Shown here piece after piece: positions 28,101 to 35,484 of a DNA stretch of 64,000 nucleotides; position 1 is the first letter of the stretch; each line of letters opens with the position of its first letter. The DNA lies in the NCBI GenBank assembly GCA_021307325.1, contig CP089931.1, forward strand, positions 706,979 through 770,978, given 5' to 3'. The notes beneath the pieces are model-generated. The model was given only the letters and a program-made list of their open reading frames with translations. It was not told where the DNA came from and did not search any database. The position numbers and the translations under genes were made by a program. Source of the stretch: Peptoniphilus sp. GNH. Lineage in GTDB: Bacteria > Bacillota > Clostridia > Tissierellales > Peptoniphilaceae.

Positions 28101-29234
28101 CATAACCTTTTTCATAGGCTTATCATCTTTATCGAAACTATCTTCAATTTTAATACCTATTGAACTCGTATCAATAGCAGCTTTCGCTTTATCAATAGTT
28201 GATTGCGAAATAGCACCAACTGTTTTTAAGAAAGTTTCTGTCTCCCTTTTAGAGTCTTCTTTAATTTGTCTTGTGATAGCTTCTTTTTCAGCATTGGTAA
28301 GCTTTGTTTTATCGTCTACATAGACGTCTTTATTCATTTCTAGCTTAACCATGGCACCTATACCCATAAGCCCAGAAACCCTAAAGTGTCTTGACCACCA
28401 GCCACGACCAAGTCCCCCAGCATTTCTAACACCTGCTACAAGGACAACCTTTGATAAGTCTGTTCCATTGCCATGATAGGTACTAAATGTCCAAGTCTGA
28501 GATGCCCTGTCGACGCTATCCCATGAGTTTAAACAATAGCGGAAGGTACCATACTTATTATCTCCTACTCCTTCTAAGACATTGTATCTTCTCCATAAAG
28601 TCATAGAATCGGCAAGTTCATGGTACTTACCACCTGGAATTTTAAACATATCGTCGAAGTACTTATAGTTTTGGTCAAAATAGTTAGTGTTACCTATACC
28701 ATAACCATCATCTTCAGATACCCACCTGCTTTTACCTTCGTTGTGAAAGGGTTCAGTCGTAGGTGTTTTTTGGGAACCTAAATTGAGCATATTGTTTGTA
28801 GCCAATCCTTGGTTCCTATTCCTGGTGCCCTTACCCTGTACAGGATCCCAAATAACCCTTTGGATGTAGATTCTTCCGGGTTCATCATCTAGCTTGGTAT
28901 GGGGGAAAAGTATAACATGCTTTATGCCTGCCACTCCTTTTCTCTTCCATATGTTGCCCCTAGGCATAAAATCAACTTCCCAGTCAATACGACCCTCATC
29001 TTGATGCTCTGTTCTTCTAATGTTTACATAATCATCAAAATTATACTCGTATTCATCATTTCTAAGGACGGCATTTCTGCCTGTGTCTTCAATGTCAAGC
29101 TTGGAACTACCATTCCTATTATTATCTTTTATCATGGTAAACCATCCGCCAGCAAAGGTTGGTGTTATCATACAAGCAAGTAATACAACTAAAACGAGCC
29201 ACTTACCCACACTTTTGAGTTTATCGCTCTTCAT
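25107..29234 (-). CDS. Giant secreted protein with Cna_B-like domain (1375 aa), first gene of the surface operon
   Basis: The signal peptide is about 1-28 (ends TFAG). The N-terminal part (30-300), rich in Trp, Tyr and Asn, is unrecognised, and a helical stretch covers 311-355. Two or three InlB-like repeats with W and LYAxYKP ends occupy about 437-700. Residues about 700-830 look like a Cna B-type domain: KAYDW, KPKVYMGLLYR, TWRVRGYDQYGVRISYSLVEVPDEY, so an internal Lys-Asn isopeptide bond is possible. The C-terminus (1198-1375) has Ig-like strands and a diverged version of the terminal module shared with the next two proteins. There is no sortase or SLH anchor. It is translated from an ATG after AAAGGAAGG, behind a long non-coding region. 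Confidence 0.8.
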   Translation of the reverse strand: MKSDKLKSVGKWLVLVVLLACMITPTFAGGWFTMIKDNNRNGSSKLDIEDTGRNAVLRNDEYEYNFDDYVNIRRTEHQDEGRIDWEVDFMPRGNIWKRKGVAGIKHVILFPHTKLDDEPGRIYIQRVIWDPVQGKGTRNRNQGLATNNMLNLGSQKTPTTEPFHNEGKSRWVSEDDGYGIGNTNYFDQNYKYFDDMFKIPGGKYHELADSMTLWRRYNVLEGVGDNKYGTFRYCLNSWDSVDRASQTWTFSTYHGNGTDLSKVVLVAGVRNAGGLGRGWWSRHFRVSGLMGIGAMVKLEMNKDVYVDDKTKLTNAEKEAITRQIKEDSKRETETFLKTVGAISQSTIDKAKAAIDTSSIGIKIEDSFDKDDKPMKKVMAIMNLSYTMKTADNQDAPFHSEIKLDITDRVKLKRLVIPGSEGAPKEFKGVNGEDVKKDYVKVTFDYNAYQGGKLLRGDGKSVEGSYYIRKDRKIDKAPKTNMNSELGYPNNTYPGVPELAQFDNYTFSHWSWAKDGAESNKDAFDSNNSVFYKNTKNEMEFKNLYAIYKPILKIVLHNGKDGREERTKEIPVTKDMFKGNKAKIKIDQPYYNASTPGTLGEDFKMQDQSFVGWTLQKNLKVSFGDHLVDNANQVSAKAAGKYMVYTLKQLKAGVDLRKPNGKYVNPPYLPNGFSLVLEGNMSQIAKENKGVIDLYANYKPYITVKATKEFKAYDWTSKKYSPYNGEKPKVYMGLLYRTHVTNFNDPTVHVDANYHPLRPRDYGVNGSKWADYKNSVLKEYTGNNVPTWRVRGYDQYGVRISYSLVEVPDEYMNDYINFTNDWATLGVQIFHHASGAGINPDAPADPWRDGRQVAKLQTVSIPNGKGGVDAFTAATTRETVQDASQKGTNDYNGYNIKIANIPVDVPSPNVETITHGDKEAIISYSENKAPGAINVDTIAVYYTEHGGKTHPYHLVRNGDTWTVHGELNTTKFKAEFVERNGDRHGAVRFYFDDPNKSFFCVESSTGERTTDFMEVENHKGQKASKKTPVTFEPLRDSNKLVNLRQEKNKIIGDKEYTVVAATLPSPTLYEAKQGTVYALVNKTEYDKVINKVPGAKQNPAFAQGIVDADAQEKAKAISAEVEKQIKVDSNNGYNYTVKANGNTYHTYYLREALPSNSTIRFLIPKSESESINDNTFYILSIERKKKSIYSDESLKLDTKAKLEKVEAIQSAGSLRASIKATIDEDLTPDHKIKISYPGKNFEFSLNSFTTNSQGKKEFTGTSIAPLGQEVSVTYTDYYGNKTTMTAKANKADFITLSVVEPKRYARYIYVNRRNDSQGAKVTVKVIKNGQEITLQEVGSNRFRFTDKSERLMPGDIVDVSGSLNGKVTYPYRVKVR

Positions 29235-29784
29235 ATTTACCTTCCTTTCTTTTTATGCTTTCCATTATTTTTCTAAACTTCTCTCCTTTGTTTTTATAAG
29301 ACCAATATCTTGTCTTATAATTTTAAACTCCTATGTCTTACGATTATCTTGCTTTTCTCTAAAATTTTCTATTTTGTCTGATTTTATATGAGTGGCTTCT
29401 TTTTAATTTGTTTTTGAATTTTAGAGTTCTTTTCTTTTTTAATTGTTATGTTTGTTTATTATTTGTCTTTCATCTCTCCTTTGCGATTATTTAGAATTTT
29501 ATTTTGCCTGTTAAATGCTGCCCACTTGTCAATGTCTTTATAGCCGTTTTATGTAGCATAACTTTTTCTTAATCAAGTAACTTAATAAGACATTGTCGGC
29601 ATAGTAAAAGTAAATGAATTTATAATAGTACAAGCTCGCTTAGATGCGTCTTTTTCTTCATCAGACTAGCGTTTGTACTTTATACAAAAATAATAGATTG
29701 AGATTAAAAATGATACATTAGGACTTATAAAGCCTAAGTTGAAATTTGTATTTTTGAGATTATCTATATTTAAGAAATGCAAAA
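29235..29784 (-). other. Long non-coding region (probable leader) of the surface operon
   Basis: There is no gene in these 550 bases. The sequence is AT-rich. It holds TTATAAGAC at 29294-29302 inverted against GTCTTATAA at 29312-29320, further TAAGAC-type motifs near 29333 and 29588, and an AGTACAA/TTGTACT inverted pair between about 29625 and 29680. A 14-codon frame overlapping the 1375-aa start has no ribosome site at proper spacing. I find no convincing promoter, so a long leader or weak regulated promoter is likely. Confidence 0.5.
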
Positions 29785-29960
29785 ATCAGCATAGGGCCAG
29801 ATAAATAACCTTATGCTGATATATATATATATATATATATATATAAGCTCATTTGAGAATATATATAATATTTTAGCGTTTAAGGAATAGACTCCAAATT
29901 TTATTAAGTGCATTTTACTAAATATTAAAAGCTCTTTTAACCTTTTTCTATTACCCCTAC
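29785..29960 (-). ncRNA. Putative small RNA with (AT)13 tract
   Basis: On the minus strand a promoter-like pair TAGACA (29995-29990), 16-base spacer and TATAAT (29973-29968) predicts a start near 29960. Downstream, ATCAGCATAAGG pairs with CCCTATGCTGAT and is followed by TTTTTG (29780-29820), which is a good intrinsic terminator. The transcript of about 175 nt would contain a (TA)13 run. No open frame with a ribosome site is inside. This rests only on the promoter and terminator pattern. Confidence 0.35.
29819..29845. repeat. (AT)13 dinucleotide microsatellite
   Basis: Thirteen uninterrupted AT repeats plus one A directly abut the terminator-like hairpin at 29780-29820, about 585 bases upstream of the first giant surface-protein gene. 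Confidence 0.95.
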
Positions 29961-29995
29961 AAAATATATTATATATGTATGTTTTTGCTTGTCTA

Positions 29996-30253
29996 GTGCA
30001 TTTTGAGCCATTTGCAAGATTCTTCTTTTCCAAATTGTTTTTTATTTTTTAATAAAATAAAAATATTTGGCTATTTTTTAAGACGAAAATTGTATTTTTT
30101 TGTCACCAATTTTTTTAATTTTTTTTGTATTTTTCCCTTATTTTTTATGTTTCCTACTATTAAATGCCTGTTTTTTATTTTCTTGTAGACCTTGATCGAG
30201 TTTTATTTAAAATAATTGCAACTATTTTTATAAATTTTCTTGTATTTTTGCAT
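29996..30253. other. AT-rich non-coding spacer
   Basis: This stretch lies between the tmRNA terminator and the putative small RNA. It is dominated by runs of A and T, and I see no coding frame, repeat or convincing promoter in it. Confidence 0.6.
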
Positions 30254-30297
30254 AAAAAAAACATAGCCGGCATTGATTTCCAATGCTTGCTATGCAA
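30254..30297 (-). terminator. Terminator of tmRNA
   Basis: On the minus strand CATAGC-AA-GCATTG pairs with CAATGC-CG-GCTATG around GAAAT, followed by eight T, directly 3' of the tmRNA CCA end. Confidence 0.9.
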
Positions 30298-30305
30298 ATT
30301 TTTTA

Positions 30306-30648
30306 TGGTGGAGGCGGCGGGAGTCGAACCCGCGTCCGAAAGCCCTTCAAAGATAGCTTCTCCAAGCTCAGACTATTTTATTTTTTCGTCGATTTCTCTA
30401 AATAGTCAAAATAAAATCGGTATATCACCAAAAATACCCCCTCCGTAAGATGCCTTCCGGAGCTTCGTTTCCTACTTAGTTTGACACCTATCAAAAGCCG
30501 TAGGTTTTCTTTAGATAGATGACGCTATTTTATGCTGCGTAAGCTAAATTATTATTGTCGTTTATTTTTTTTGAGAGTTTTTAAGTTGCCCCTCACAACT
30601 GCCTGCTACTATGGTCTCCAAACCTCCGTCGAAGCCATTTTCGCCCCC
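30306..30648 (-). ncRNA. ssrA: tmRNA (ssrA)
   Basis: This 343-nt minus-strand RNA rescues stalled ribosomes. The tRNA-like ends pair GGGGGCG (5') with CGCCTCC (3') and encode CCA; the 3' part has GGGTTCGACTCCCGCC and the 5' part ATGGCTTCGACGG, both hallmarks of ssrA. The tag frame ends AAC-GAC-AAT-AAT-AAT-TTA-GCT-TAC-GCA-GCA-TAA, so tagged proteins should end NDNNNLAYAA. The resume codon is upstream in an A-rich stretch and is not certain. The -10 TATAAT lies 11 bases before the mature 5' end. Confidence 0.96.
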
Positions 30649-30658
30649 TTGAGCTTTA

Positions 30659-30687
30659 ATTATAGCATCCCCATCTTTTTATTACAA
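30659..30687 (-). promoter_or_regulatory. tmRNA promoter
   Basis: -35 TTGTAA (30687-30682), a 17-base spacer and -10 TATAAT (30664-30659). The -35 box is made of the last codon and stop codon of the vanZ-like gene. Confidence 0.8.
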
Positions 30688-31239
30688 GAATGCTATAATT
30701 GCACCTATGATGCCTCCTAGGCTGTTTAAAATCACATCGTCTACATCGACACTTCTGCCTATAAAAATTTGTATAAATTCTATAAATACACTGAGAGTAA
30801 GGCAAGCAAGAAATGTCTTTAGAAAGTTTCTTTTCTTGTTGAGTTTTGATATGAGATAACCCAAGGGCATGAAAATCACAATGTTTCCCAAGATATTTAT
30901 AGCTATATTGAAGGCATCGCTATATTTCAAATACGATTTGATTGTGTGAAAAGCCTTTAGGTTGATGCCTAGATTGGGCTCTTGAAGTCTTTCTTGCAAG
31001 GAGCCCATGAAGTCTCCAGATATATGGGCAAGCTTGAAGCCTTTTTCTTGCATCAGCTTTGATGGCATAAACATGATAAAGGCCATCGCTAATATATAGG
31101 CACTTAAAAGAGCTATATATAATTTTCTTTTTGCCCTCATTTTCTTTTTTGTCACTAGTAAATAGGCATAAGTGAGAAAAAATGCGATTATAAATATTAA
31201 AAATGATCTTACTGCAAAATATTTTACCATATTCATCAT
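30682..31239 (-). CDS. VanZ-like family membrane protein
   Basis: This 185-aa protein has four or five transmembrane helices. The family pattern is clear: NILGNIVIFMPLGYLIS, then SLFIEFIQIFIGRSVDVDDVILNSLGGIIG in VanZ-type order (here LSVFIEFIQ). VanZ-like proteins sit in the membrane; the founding member gives low-level teicoplanin resistance, but most homologues, including this one by context, have no known role. Its ATG overlaps the stop of the HAD gene (ATGATGA), so the two form one operon; a second ATG at 31230 is a possible alternative start. There are no vancomycin-resistance genes nearby. Confidence 0.88.
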   Translation of the reverse strand: MMNMVKYFAVRSFLIFIIAFFLTYAYLLVTKKKMRAKRKLYIALLSAYILAMAFIMFMPSKLMQEKGFKLAHISGDFMGSLQERLQEPNLGINLKAFHTIKSYLKYSDAFNIAINILGNIVIFMPLGYLISKLNKKRNFLKTFLACLTLSVFIEFIQIFIGRSVDVDDVILNSLGGIIGAIIAFL

Positions 31240-31871
31240 TTTAGATATTCTTTAAATGATTTGAGAGCCATGTCGCAGGCTTCTTTTTGTTTTTCGAAAT
31301 AAGCGTCTGCTGATTTATCATACATGCAAACTACTCTTAGTCCCGCTTTTAAGGCCGCTTCTATGGCAAAGGGTGCATCGTCAAAAAGAGTGACTTCTTT
31401 AGGACTTAGGTCAAATTTTTGACTGGCCTTTAAATAAAATTGGGGATCATTTTTTAGTATGCCCATATTGTCTACTGTAGCTATGAAATCAAAATAATCT
31501 CCAAGTTTAAATTTGTCCATTACAATTTTTACATATTTATCGTTAGTCGCTGTGGCTATTGCAAGTTTTTTGCCTTGATTTTTTAGAGCCTTTAAAACTT
31601 CCAAGGCACCTTCCTTTAGTGGCACCTCATTTTTATAGCCTTTTACGATATTTTTTTCCATTTCTTCTATAATTTCCTTGCTTGTCAGGTCCAATTTATA
31701 TAAATCTCTTAGATAGTCGGCGCTGGTTTTTATGCTCATGGTTGTGAGTTCTTGTGCTAATTCTTCTGTAAAAGTCAAATTGTGGCTTTTTAAGAAATTT
31801 AGTGTAAGAGATCTCCACATTGACATGGAATCCAGCAAAGTGCCATCAAGATCGAATAAGTATCCTTCCAT
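31236..31871 (-). CDS. HAD-superfamily phosphatase/phosphoglucomutase-like hydrolase
   Basis: This 211-aa cytosolic protein has all HAD motifs: DLDGTLLDS at 7-15 (nucleophile Asp), ATATND (motif II Thr), a conserved Lys in ILKNDPQFYL and DDAPFAIEAALKAG (metal-binding Asp pair). The helical cap between motif I and II marks the subfamily I type, like beta-phosphoglucomutase or small phosphatases. The substrate cannot be deduced. The ATG at 31871 follows AGGAGGAAAT; a longer frame from 31901 has no such site. Confidence 0.9.
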   Translation of the reverse strand: MEGYLFDLDGTLLDSMSMWRSLTLNFLKSHNLTFTEELAQELTTMSIKTSADYLRDLYKLDLTSKEIIEEMEKNIVKGYKNEVPLKEGALEVLKALKNQGKKLAIATATNDKYVKIVMDKFKLGDYFDFIATVDNMGILKNDPQFYLKASQKFDLSPKEVTLFDDAPFAIEAALKAGLRVVCMYDKSADAYFEKQKEACDMALKSFKEYLK

Positions 31872-31918
31872 ATTTCCTCCTTTACTAAAACATTCTAACA
31901 TATTCTATAAAATAAGGC

Positions 31919-31947
31919 TTGCATATTTTATTAAAATTGGTTATACT
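31919..31947 (+). promoter_or_regulatory. Promoter of tRNA-Pro(TGG)
   Basis: -35 TTGCAT (31919-31924), a 17-base spacer and -10 TATACT (31942-31947), 12 bases before the tRNA. Confidence 0.7.
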
Positions 31948-31958
31948 AAATAAGTCGT

Positions 31959-32035
31959 CGGGGCGTAGCGCAGTTTGGTAGCGCACATGGTTTGGGACCA
32001 TGGGGCCGGGGGTTCAAATCCTCTCGCCCCGACCA
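31959..32035 (+). tRNA. tRNA-Pro(TGG)
   Basis: Acceptor stem CGGGGCG/CGCCCCG, anticodon loop TTTGGGA closed by CATGG/CCATG, giving anticodon TGG at 31993-31995. CCA is encoded. The T-stem GGGGG/CCTCT contains two G-T pairs. The rest is nearly identical to tRNA-Pro(CGG) at 6489. Confidence 0.95.
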
Positions 32036-32041
32036 TATGAA

Positions 32042-32067
32042 CCTCCAACTTTTGTTGGGGGTTTTTT
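32042..32067 (+). terminator. Terminator after tRNA-Pro(TGG)
   Basis: CCTCCAAC and GTTGGGGG arms around TTTT, followed by six T, immediately after the tRNA. Confidence 0.85.
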
Positions 32068-32098
32068 GTATAACAAAATTAGATTCAAGGGTGATTAT

Positions 32099-33442
32099 AT
32101 GATTTTTATATACCTAATTACGGCTCTTATCATCTTATTGGTGTATGGGGCTAATGTCAAAAATGCTCTTACAATCAAAAATTCTCGCTTGCTAACTTGC
32201 CATCTGCCTCTACAATTTCACGATGACAAGGATATCGAGATTTTGATAAATAAATATAGAAAAAGACTTAATATAGCTATTTTAATTAGCTGTCTTACTC
32301 TTTTTATTCTATTTTTCTTGAAAACTATTGCAGCCCAAATCATGTTTTTCGTGTTTTTTCTCGTTTTGTCTACAAATTTGATTTCTATTTTTGTATTTAA
32401 TATGGCCGTCTTGGAACTAAAGAAACTCCAAAAAATAAAGGGCTGGTCTTTTGATTCTTTAGACGATAATTTTAAAGAGATAAGTCCTTTAAAAGAGTCA
32501 AAACCTCTTAATAAGATTTACTATATCATCCCTCTTGCGGGCCTTGTTTTAATAAATTTTTTCTTGAATGAAAATTTTCTTATTCCCCGTCATATTTTTT
32601 TTGTGACTTCTTTTATTTCCGTCTTCGGCTTATGTCTTTGTGGTAGAATCTATTCCAAACTTCCTAAGCCTGGTTATTTGGACGAGTATTTGACCTCAGA
32701 GAAAGAAGCGCTTTATGTGAGATTTAGAGTTGAAAAATTTTTATACATATATTCTCTTTTTCTTCTATTAATTTATTTTACAATAGGTCATTTTTCAAGC
32801 GGGAAAATCTCCATCTACCTCTATCTTTTCATGTGCTTTTTGCCCTTGCCCGCTATTATTATGGCAAGCTTAGATATGAGAAAAAGGACACCTCCTATTG
32901 ATACCACAGATGAGTTTGACTCTTATGATATCTTGGGCTATAAAAATCCTCGAGATCAAAGAATCTTTATTCCATCGCCCACAAGTCCTTCTAATTTTGA
33001 AATCAACAGAGGAAACTTGCTCGGTCGCTTCATCTTTTATTTGACTAATGCAATTTTTATTTTATTACTACTTGCCATGCCCTATCTACTTACACCTTCA
33101 AATTATACTTATGATATAAAGGCGGATGGATTCTTTGTAGAGGCAAAATTTTATTCCGACTCTGTAAAGTTTGATGATATTTTAGAACTTGAATTTTTAG
33201 ACACTTTGCCCAAGGGGTCTTATTTTCGAGATTCTGGTTTTTCTGATGAAAACCAATCTTTTGGAAATTTTTCTAGAGATAATAAGGAAAAGCTCAGGAT
33301 GTATCTTTACAATGACAATGAGTCCTGCCTTTTGATTAAAAGAAAAAATGCCAAGACTTTGATTGTAAATGAAAAAAATAAAGAGGCTACGAAAAGGCTA
33401 TACGAGGACTTGAAGTTTAAAATGCGGTCTTTTAAAAATTAA
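32099..33442 (+). CDS. Multi-pass membrane protein with DUF5808-like region
   Basis: This 447-aa protein has about nine hydrophobic segments. Near residue 280 the stretch ILGYKNPRDQRIFIPSP, then FEINRGNLLGRF, resembles the DUF5808 pattern (NPxDPRxFVP, then a GxxxNF-like element) seen in Firmicute DUF1648/SdpI-type membrane proteins. The C-terminal 90 residues look like a soluble PH-like beta domain (VKFDDILELEFLDTLP, LLIKRKNAKTLIVNEKN). The start ATG follows AAGGGTGA and lies after the tRNA terminator; a longer frame beginning inside the tRNA is rejected. SdpI-like proteins serve in immunity or signal reception, but no such role can be assigned here. Confidence 0.7.
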   Translation: MIFIYLITALIILLVYGANVKNALTIKNSRLLTCHLPLQFHDDKDIEILINKYRKRLNIAILISCLTLFILFFLKTIAAQIMFFVFFLVLSTNLISIFVFNMAVLELKKLQKIKGWSFDSLDDNFKEISPLKESKPLNKIYYIIPLAGLVLINFFLNENFLIPRHIFFVTSFISVFGLCLCGRIYSKLPKPGYLDEYLTSEKEALYVRFRVEKFLYIYSLFLLLIYFTIGHFSSGKISIYLYLFMCFLPLPAIIMASLDMRKRTPPIDTTDEFDSYDILGYKNPRDQRIFIPSPTSPSNFEINRGNLLGRFIFYLTNAIFILLLLAMPYLLTPSNYTYDIKADGFFVEAKFYSDSVKFDDILELEFLDTLPKGSYFRDSGFSDENQSFGNFSRDNKEKLRMYLYNDNESCLLIKRKNAKTLIVNEKNKEATKRLYEDLKFKMRSFKN

Positions 33443-33452
33443 TTTTTATATG

Positions 33453-33488
33453 ACAAAGGCACTTCTTAATTTGAAGTGCCTTTTTATT
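33453..33488. terminator. Bidirectional terminator
   Basis: GGCACTTC/GAAGTGCC stem with a 7-base loop, A-run before and T-run after. It serves the convergent DUF5808-like and tkt genes. Confidence 0.9.
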
Positions 33489-33504
33489 GTAGTTTTTATG
33501 ATTT

Positions 33505-35475
33505 TTATAATTCTTTGTAAATTTTAATCACATTTTCAAGGCTGAAGCCATATTCTTTAAATACTTGCTCGGCCTTGCCCGATTCTCCGAAAGTATCTAT
33601 ACCTATCGAGCGTCCTTTAAGTCCTACATATTTGCCCCAAGAAATAGTTGAGCCTGCTTCTATTGAAACTCTTTTTTCTACATTTGATGGCAAAATTTCT
33701 TCTTGATAGGTTTTGGATTGTGCTTCAAATAGGTTTGTAGATGGCATTGATACAACTCTAGTATGGATATTTTCCTCATCCAAGGCATCGCTTGCTTTTA
33801 TCGCAAGTTCGACTTCTGAGCCTGATGCTATAAATATACCGTCTAAGTTTCCTCTTTCTTTTTTTATTATATAGGCTCCCTTCATAGCTTCTTTTGATGA
33901 GCCTTGCAGATTTTTTAAGGTTTGTCTGGAAAGGGCCATGGCTAGAGGAGTGTGCTTGGAATTTAAAAAGACTTGATAACCTGCCAAAGTTTCTCTTGTA
34001 TCACATGGTCTAAATAAAATGGTGTTGGGTGTCGATCTAATCATGGTAAGTTGTTCAATTGGTTGATGAGTTGGGCCATCTTCTCCTACTCCTATTGAAT
34101 CGTGAGTCAAGATATACAAAATAGGCAAGTTCATAAGAGCACTCATCCTCAAGGAGGACTTTAAGTAATCTGAAAATACCATGAAGGTTGCCACATAGGA
34201 TCTTAGACCTCCATGTAGATAGATGCCATTTGCTATTGCTCCCATTGCCATTTCTCTTATTCCAAAATGGATGTTGGCTCCCTCGTAAGAGCTGCTTGAG
34301 AATGAGCCATAAGATTCCATGGCCGATTTGTTCGATGGACTCAAGTCGGCAGACCCTCCAAAAAAGCTGGGGTTTTTGTCGGCTATCATATTTAGAATTT
34401 TGCCAGATGAGGCTCTTGTCGCCATATCTTTTTCAAAAAGTCCTATGTCCGCTTCTTCAAACAAGTCCATTTTATTTATAATGCCTTGATTGTTTATTGC
34501 TTTTTCAAGATTTGACCACTTTTGAGGATGGTTTTTCTTGTATTTTTCAAGCAAGTCTTCCCATTTTTTGTAGTCCTTTTCTTTTTCCTCTAGTATTTTT
34601 TCTATATGAGCTCTGACTTCTTTCGGTACATAAAATTCCTTGTCTTCTAGACCTAAATATTCTCTGGTCTTTACTATATTTTCATCTCCGAGAGGCTCTC
34701 CGTGAGCTTTTGCCATCCCCGTTCTAGGAGAACCGTAGCCTATTTTTGTCTTTATTTCTATAAGACTTGGTTTGTCCGATTTTTTTGCAGCTTCAATCGC
34801 TTCTAAAATATCATCTATCTTATTTCCATCTTCGACCATATGGGTATCCCATCCCAGAGCCTGATATCTCTTTTTGACATCTTCCGTAAATGAGATGTCC
34901 GTGGAGCCCTCTATTGTTATATTGTTTGAATCATAAAGGACTATGAGTTTTTTTAATTTTAATGTCCCTGCAAGAGATGAAGCCTCGTTGGTTATCCCTT
35001 CTTGTAGGCAGCCGTCTCCACAAATAACGTATGTATAGTGATCTATTAGCTTCTCTTCTTCGTTGTATAACTTTGCGAGATGAGCCTCTGCCATTGCCAT
35101 ACCTACAGCTGTCGCAAGACCTTGTCCCAAGGGCCCAGAAGATGCGTCTACTCCAACTGTATGTCCATATTCTGGATGTCCGGGTGTAAGTGAGCCGACT
35201 TGTCTGAAGTTTTTTAAATCTTCAAGCTCAAGTCCATAAGAGAAAAGATGTAAAAGAGAATACAAGAGGGCTGATCCATGTCCTGCTGATAGGATAAACC
35301 TATCCCTGTTGAGCCAGTTAGGATTTTTGGGACTATGTTTCATAGCCTTGGCAAATAGGGTATATGCCATGGGAGCTGCTCCTAGTGGCATGCCAGGATG
35401 ACCTGAATTTGCCCTTTGAACTTGGTCTACACTTAACATTCTAAGTGTGTTTACTGTTAAATTTTCAATATTCAT
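33505..35475 (-). CDS. tkt: Transketolase
   Basis: This 656-aa cytosolic enzyme moves two-carbon units between sugar phosphates in the non-oxidative pentose phosphate pathway. The thiamine-diphosphate motif GDGCLQEGITNEASSLAG lies near residue 155. RFILSAGHGSALLYSLLHL, GGSADLSPSN and HDSIGVGEDGPTHQPIEQL are the expected cofactor and substrate regions, and the length is normal. The ribosome site is AGGAGGAAAA. It is the last gene after DUF5693, csaB and tagA, with 9 bases to tagA, an unusual pairing of sugar supply with cell-wall glycan synthesis. Confidence 0.97.
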   Translation of the reverse strand: MNIENLTVNTLRMLSVDQVQRANSGHPGMPLGAAPMAYTLFAKAMKHSPKNPNWLNRDRFILSAGHGSALLYSLLHLFSYGLELEDLKNFRQVGSLTPGHPEYGHTVGVDASSGPLGQGLATAVGMAMAEAHLAKLYNEEEKLIDHYTYVICGDGCLQEGITNEASSLAGTLKLKKLIVLYDSNNITIEGSTDISFTEDVKKRYQALGWDTHMVEDGNKIDDILEAIEAAKKSDKPSLIEIKTKIGYGSPRTGMAKAHGEPLGDENIVKTREYLGLEDKEFYVPKEVRAHIEKILEEKEKDYKKWEDLLEKYKKNHPQKWSNLEKAINNQGIINKMDLFEEADIGLFEKDMATRASSGKILNMIADKNPSFFGGSADLSPSNKSAMESYGSFSSSSYEGANIHFGIREMAMGAIANGIYLHGGLRSYVATFMVFSDYLKSSLRMSALMNLPILYILTHDSIGVGEDGPTHQPIEQLTMIRSTPNTILFRPCDTRETLAGYQVFLNSKHTPLAMALSRQTLKNLQGSSKEAMKGAYIIKKERGNLDGIFIASGSEVELAIKASDALDEENIHTRVVSMPSTNLFEAQSKTYQEEILPSNVEKRVSIEAGSTISWGKYVGLKGRSIGIDTFGESGKAEQVFKEYGFSLENVIKIYKEL

Positions 35476-35484
35476 TTTTCCTCC

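Noticed and set aside
29189-29250. 14-codon upstream frame overlapping the first giant gene's start
   Set aside because: The nearest Shine-Dalgarno-like sequence is too far away and coding potential cannot be judged at this length.
29655-29690. CTGATGA in the surface-operon leader, recalling a hammerhead ribozyme core
   Set aside because: No stem II hairpin or correctly placed GAAA and cleavage site follows.
29770-30033. 87-codon minus-strand frame from a TTG, with a run of Tyr-Ile repeats
   Set aside because: No ribosome site, and the Tyr-Ile run is only the translated (AT)13 tract; the region has promoter and terminator features of non-coding RNA.
30164-30448. 94-codon plus-strand frame opposite tmRNA
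   Set aside because: It lies antisense to the tmRNA and its terminator, with no ribosome site.
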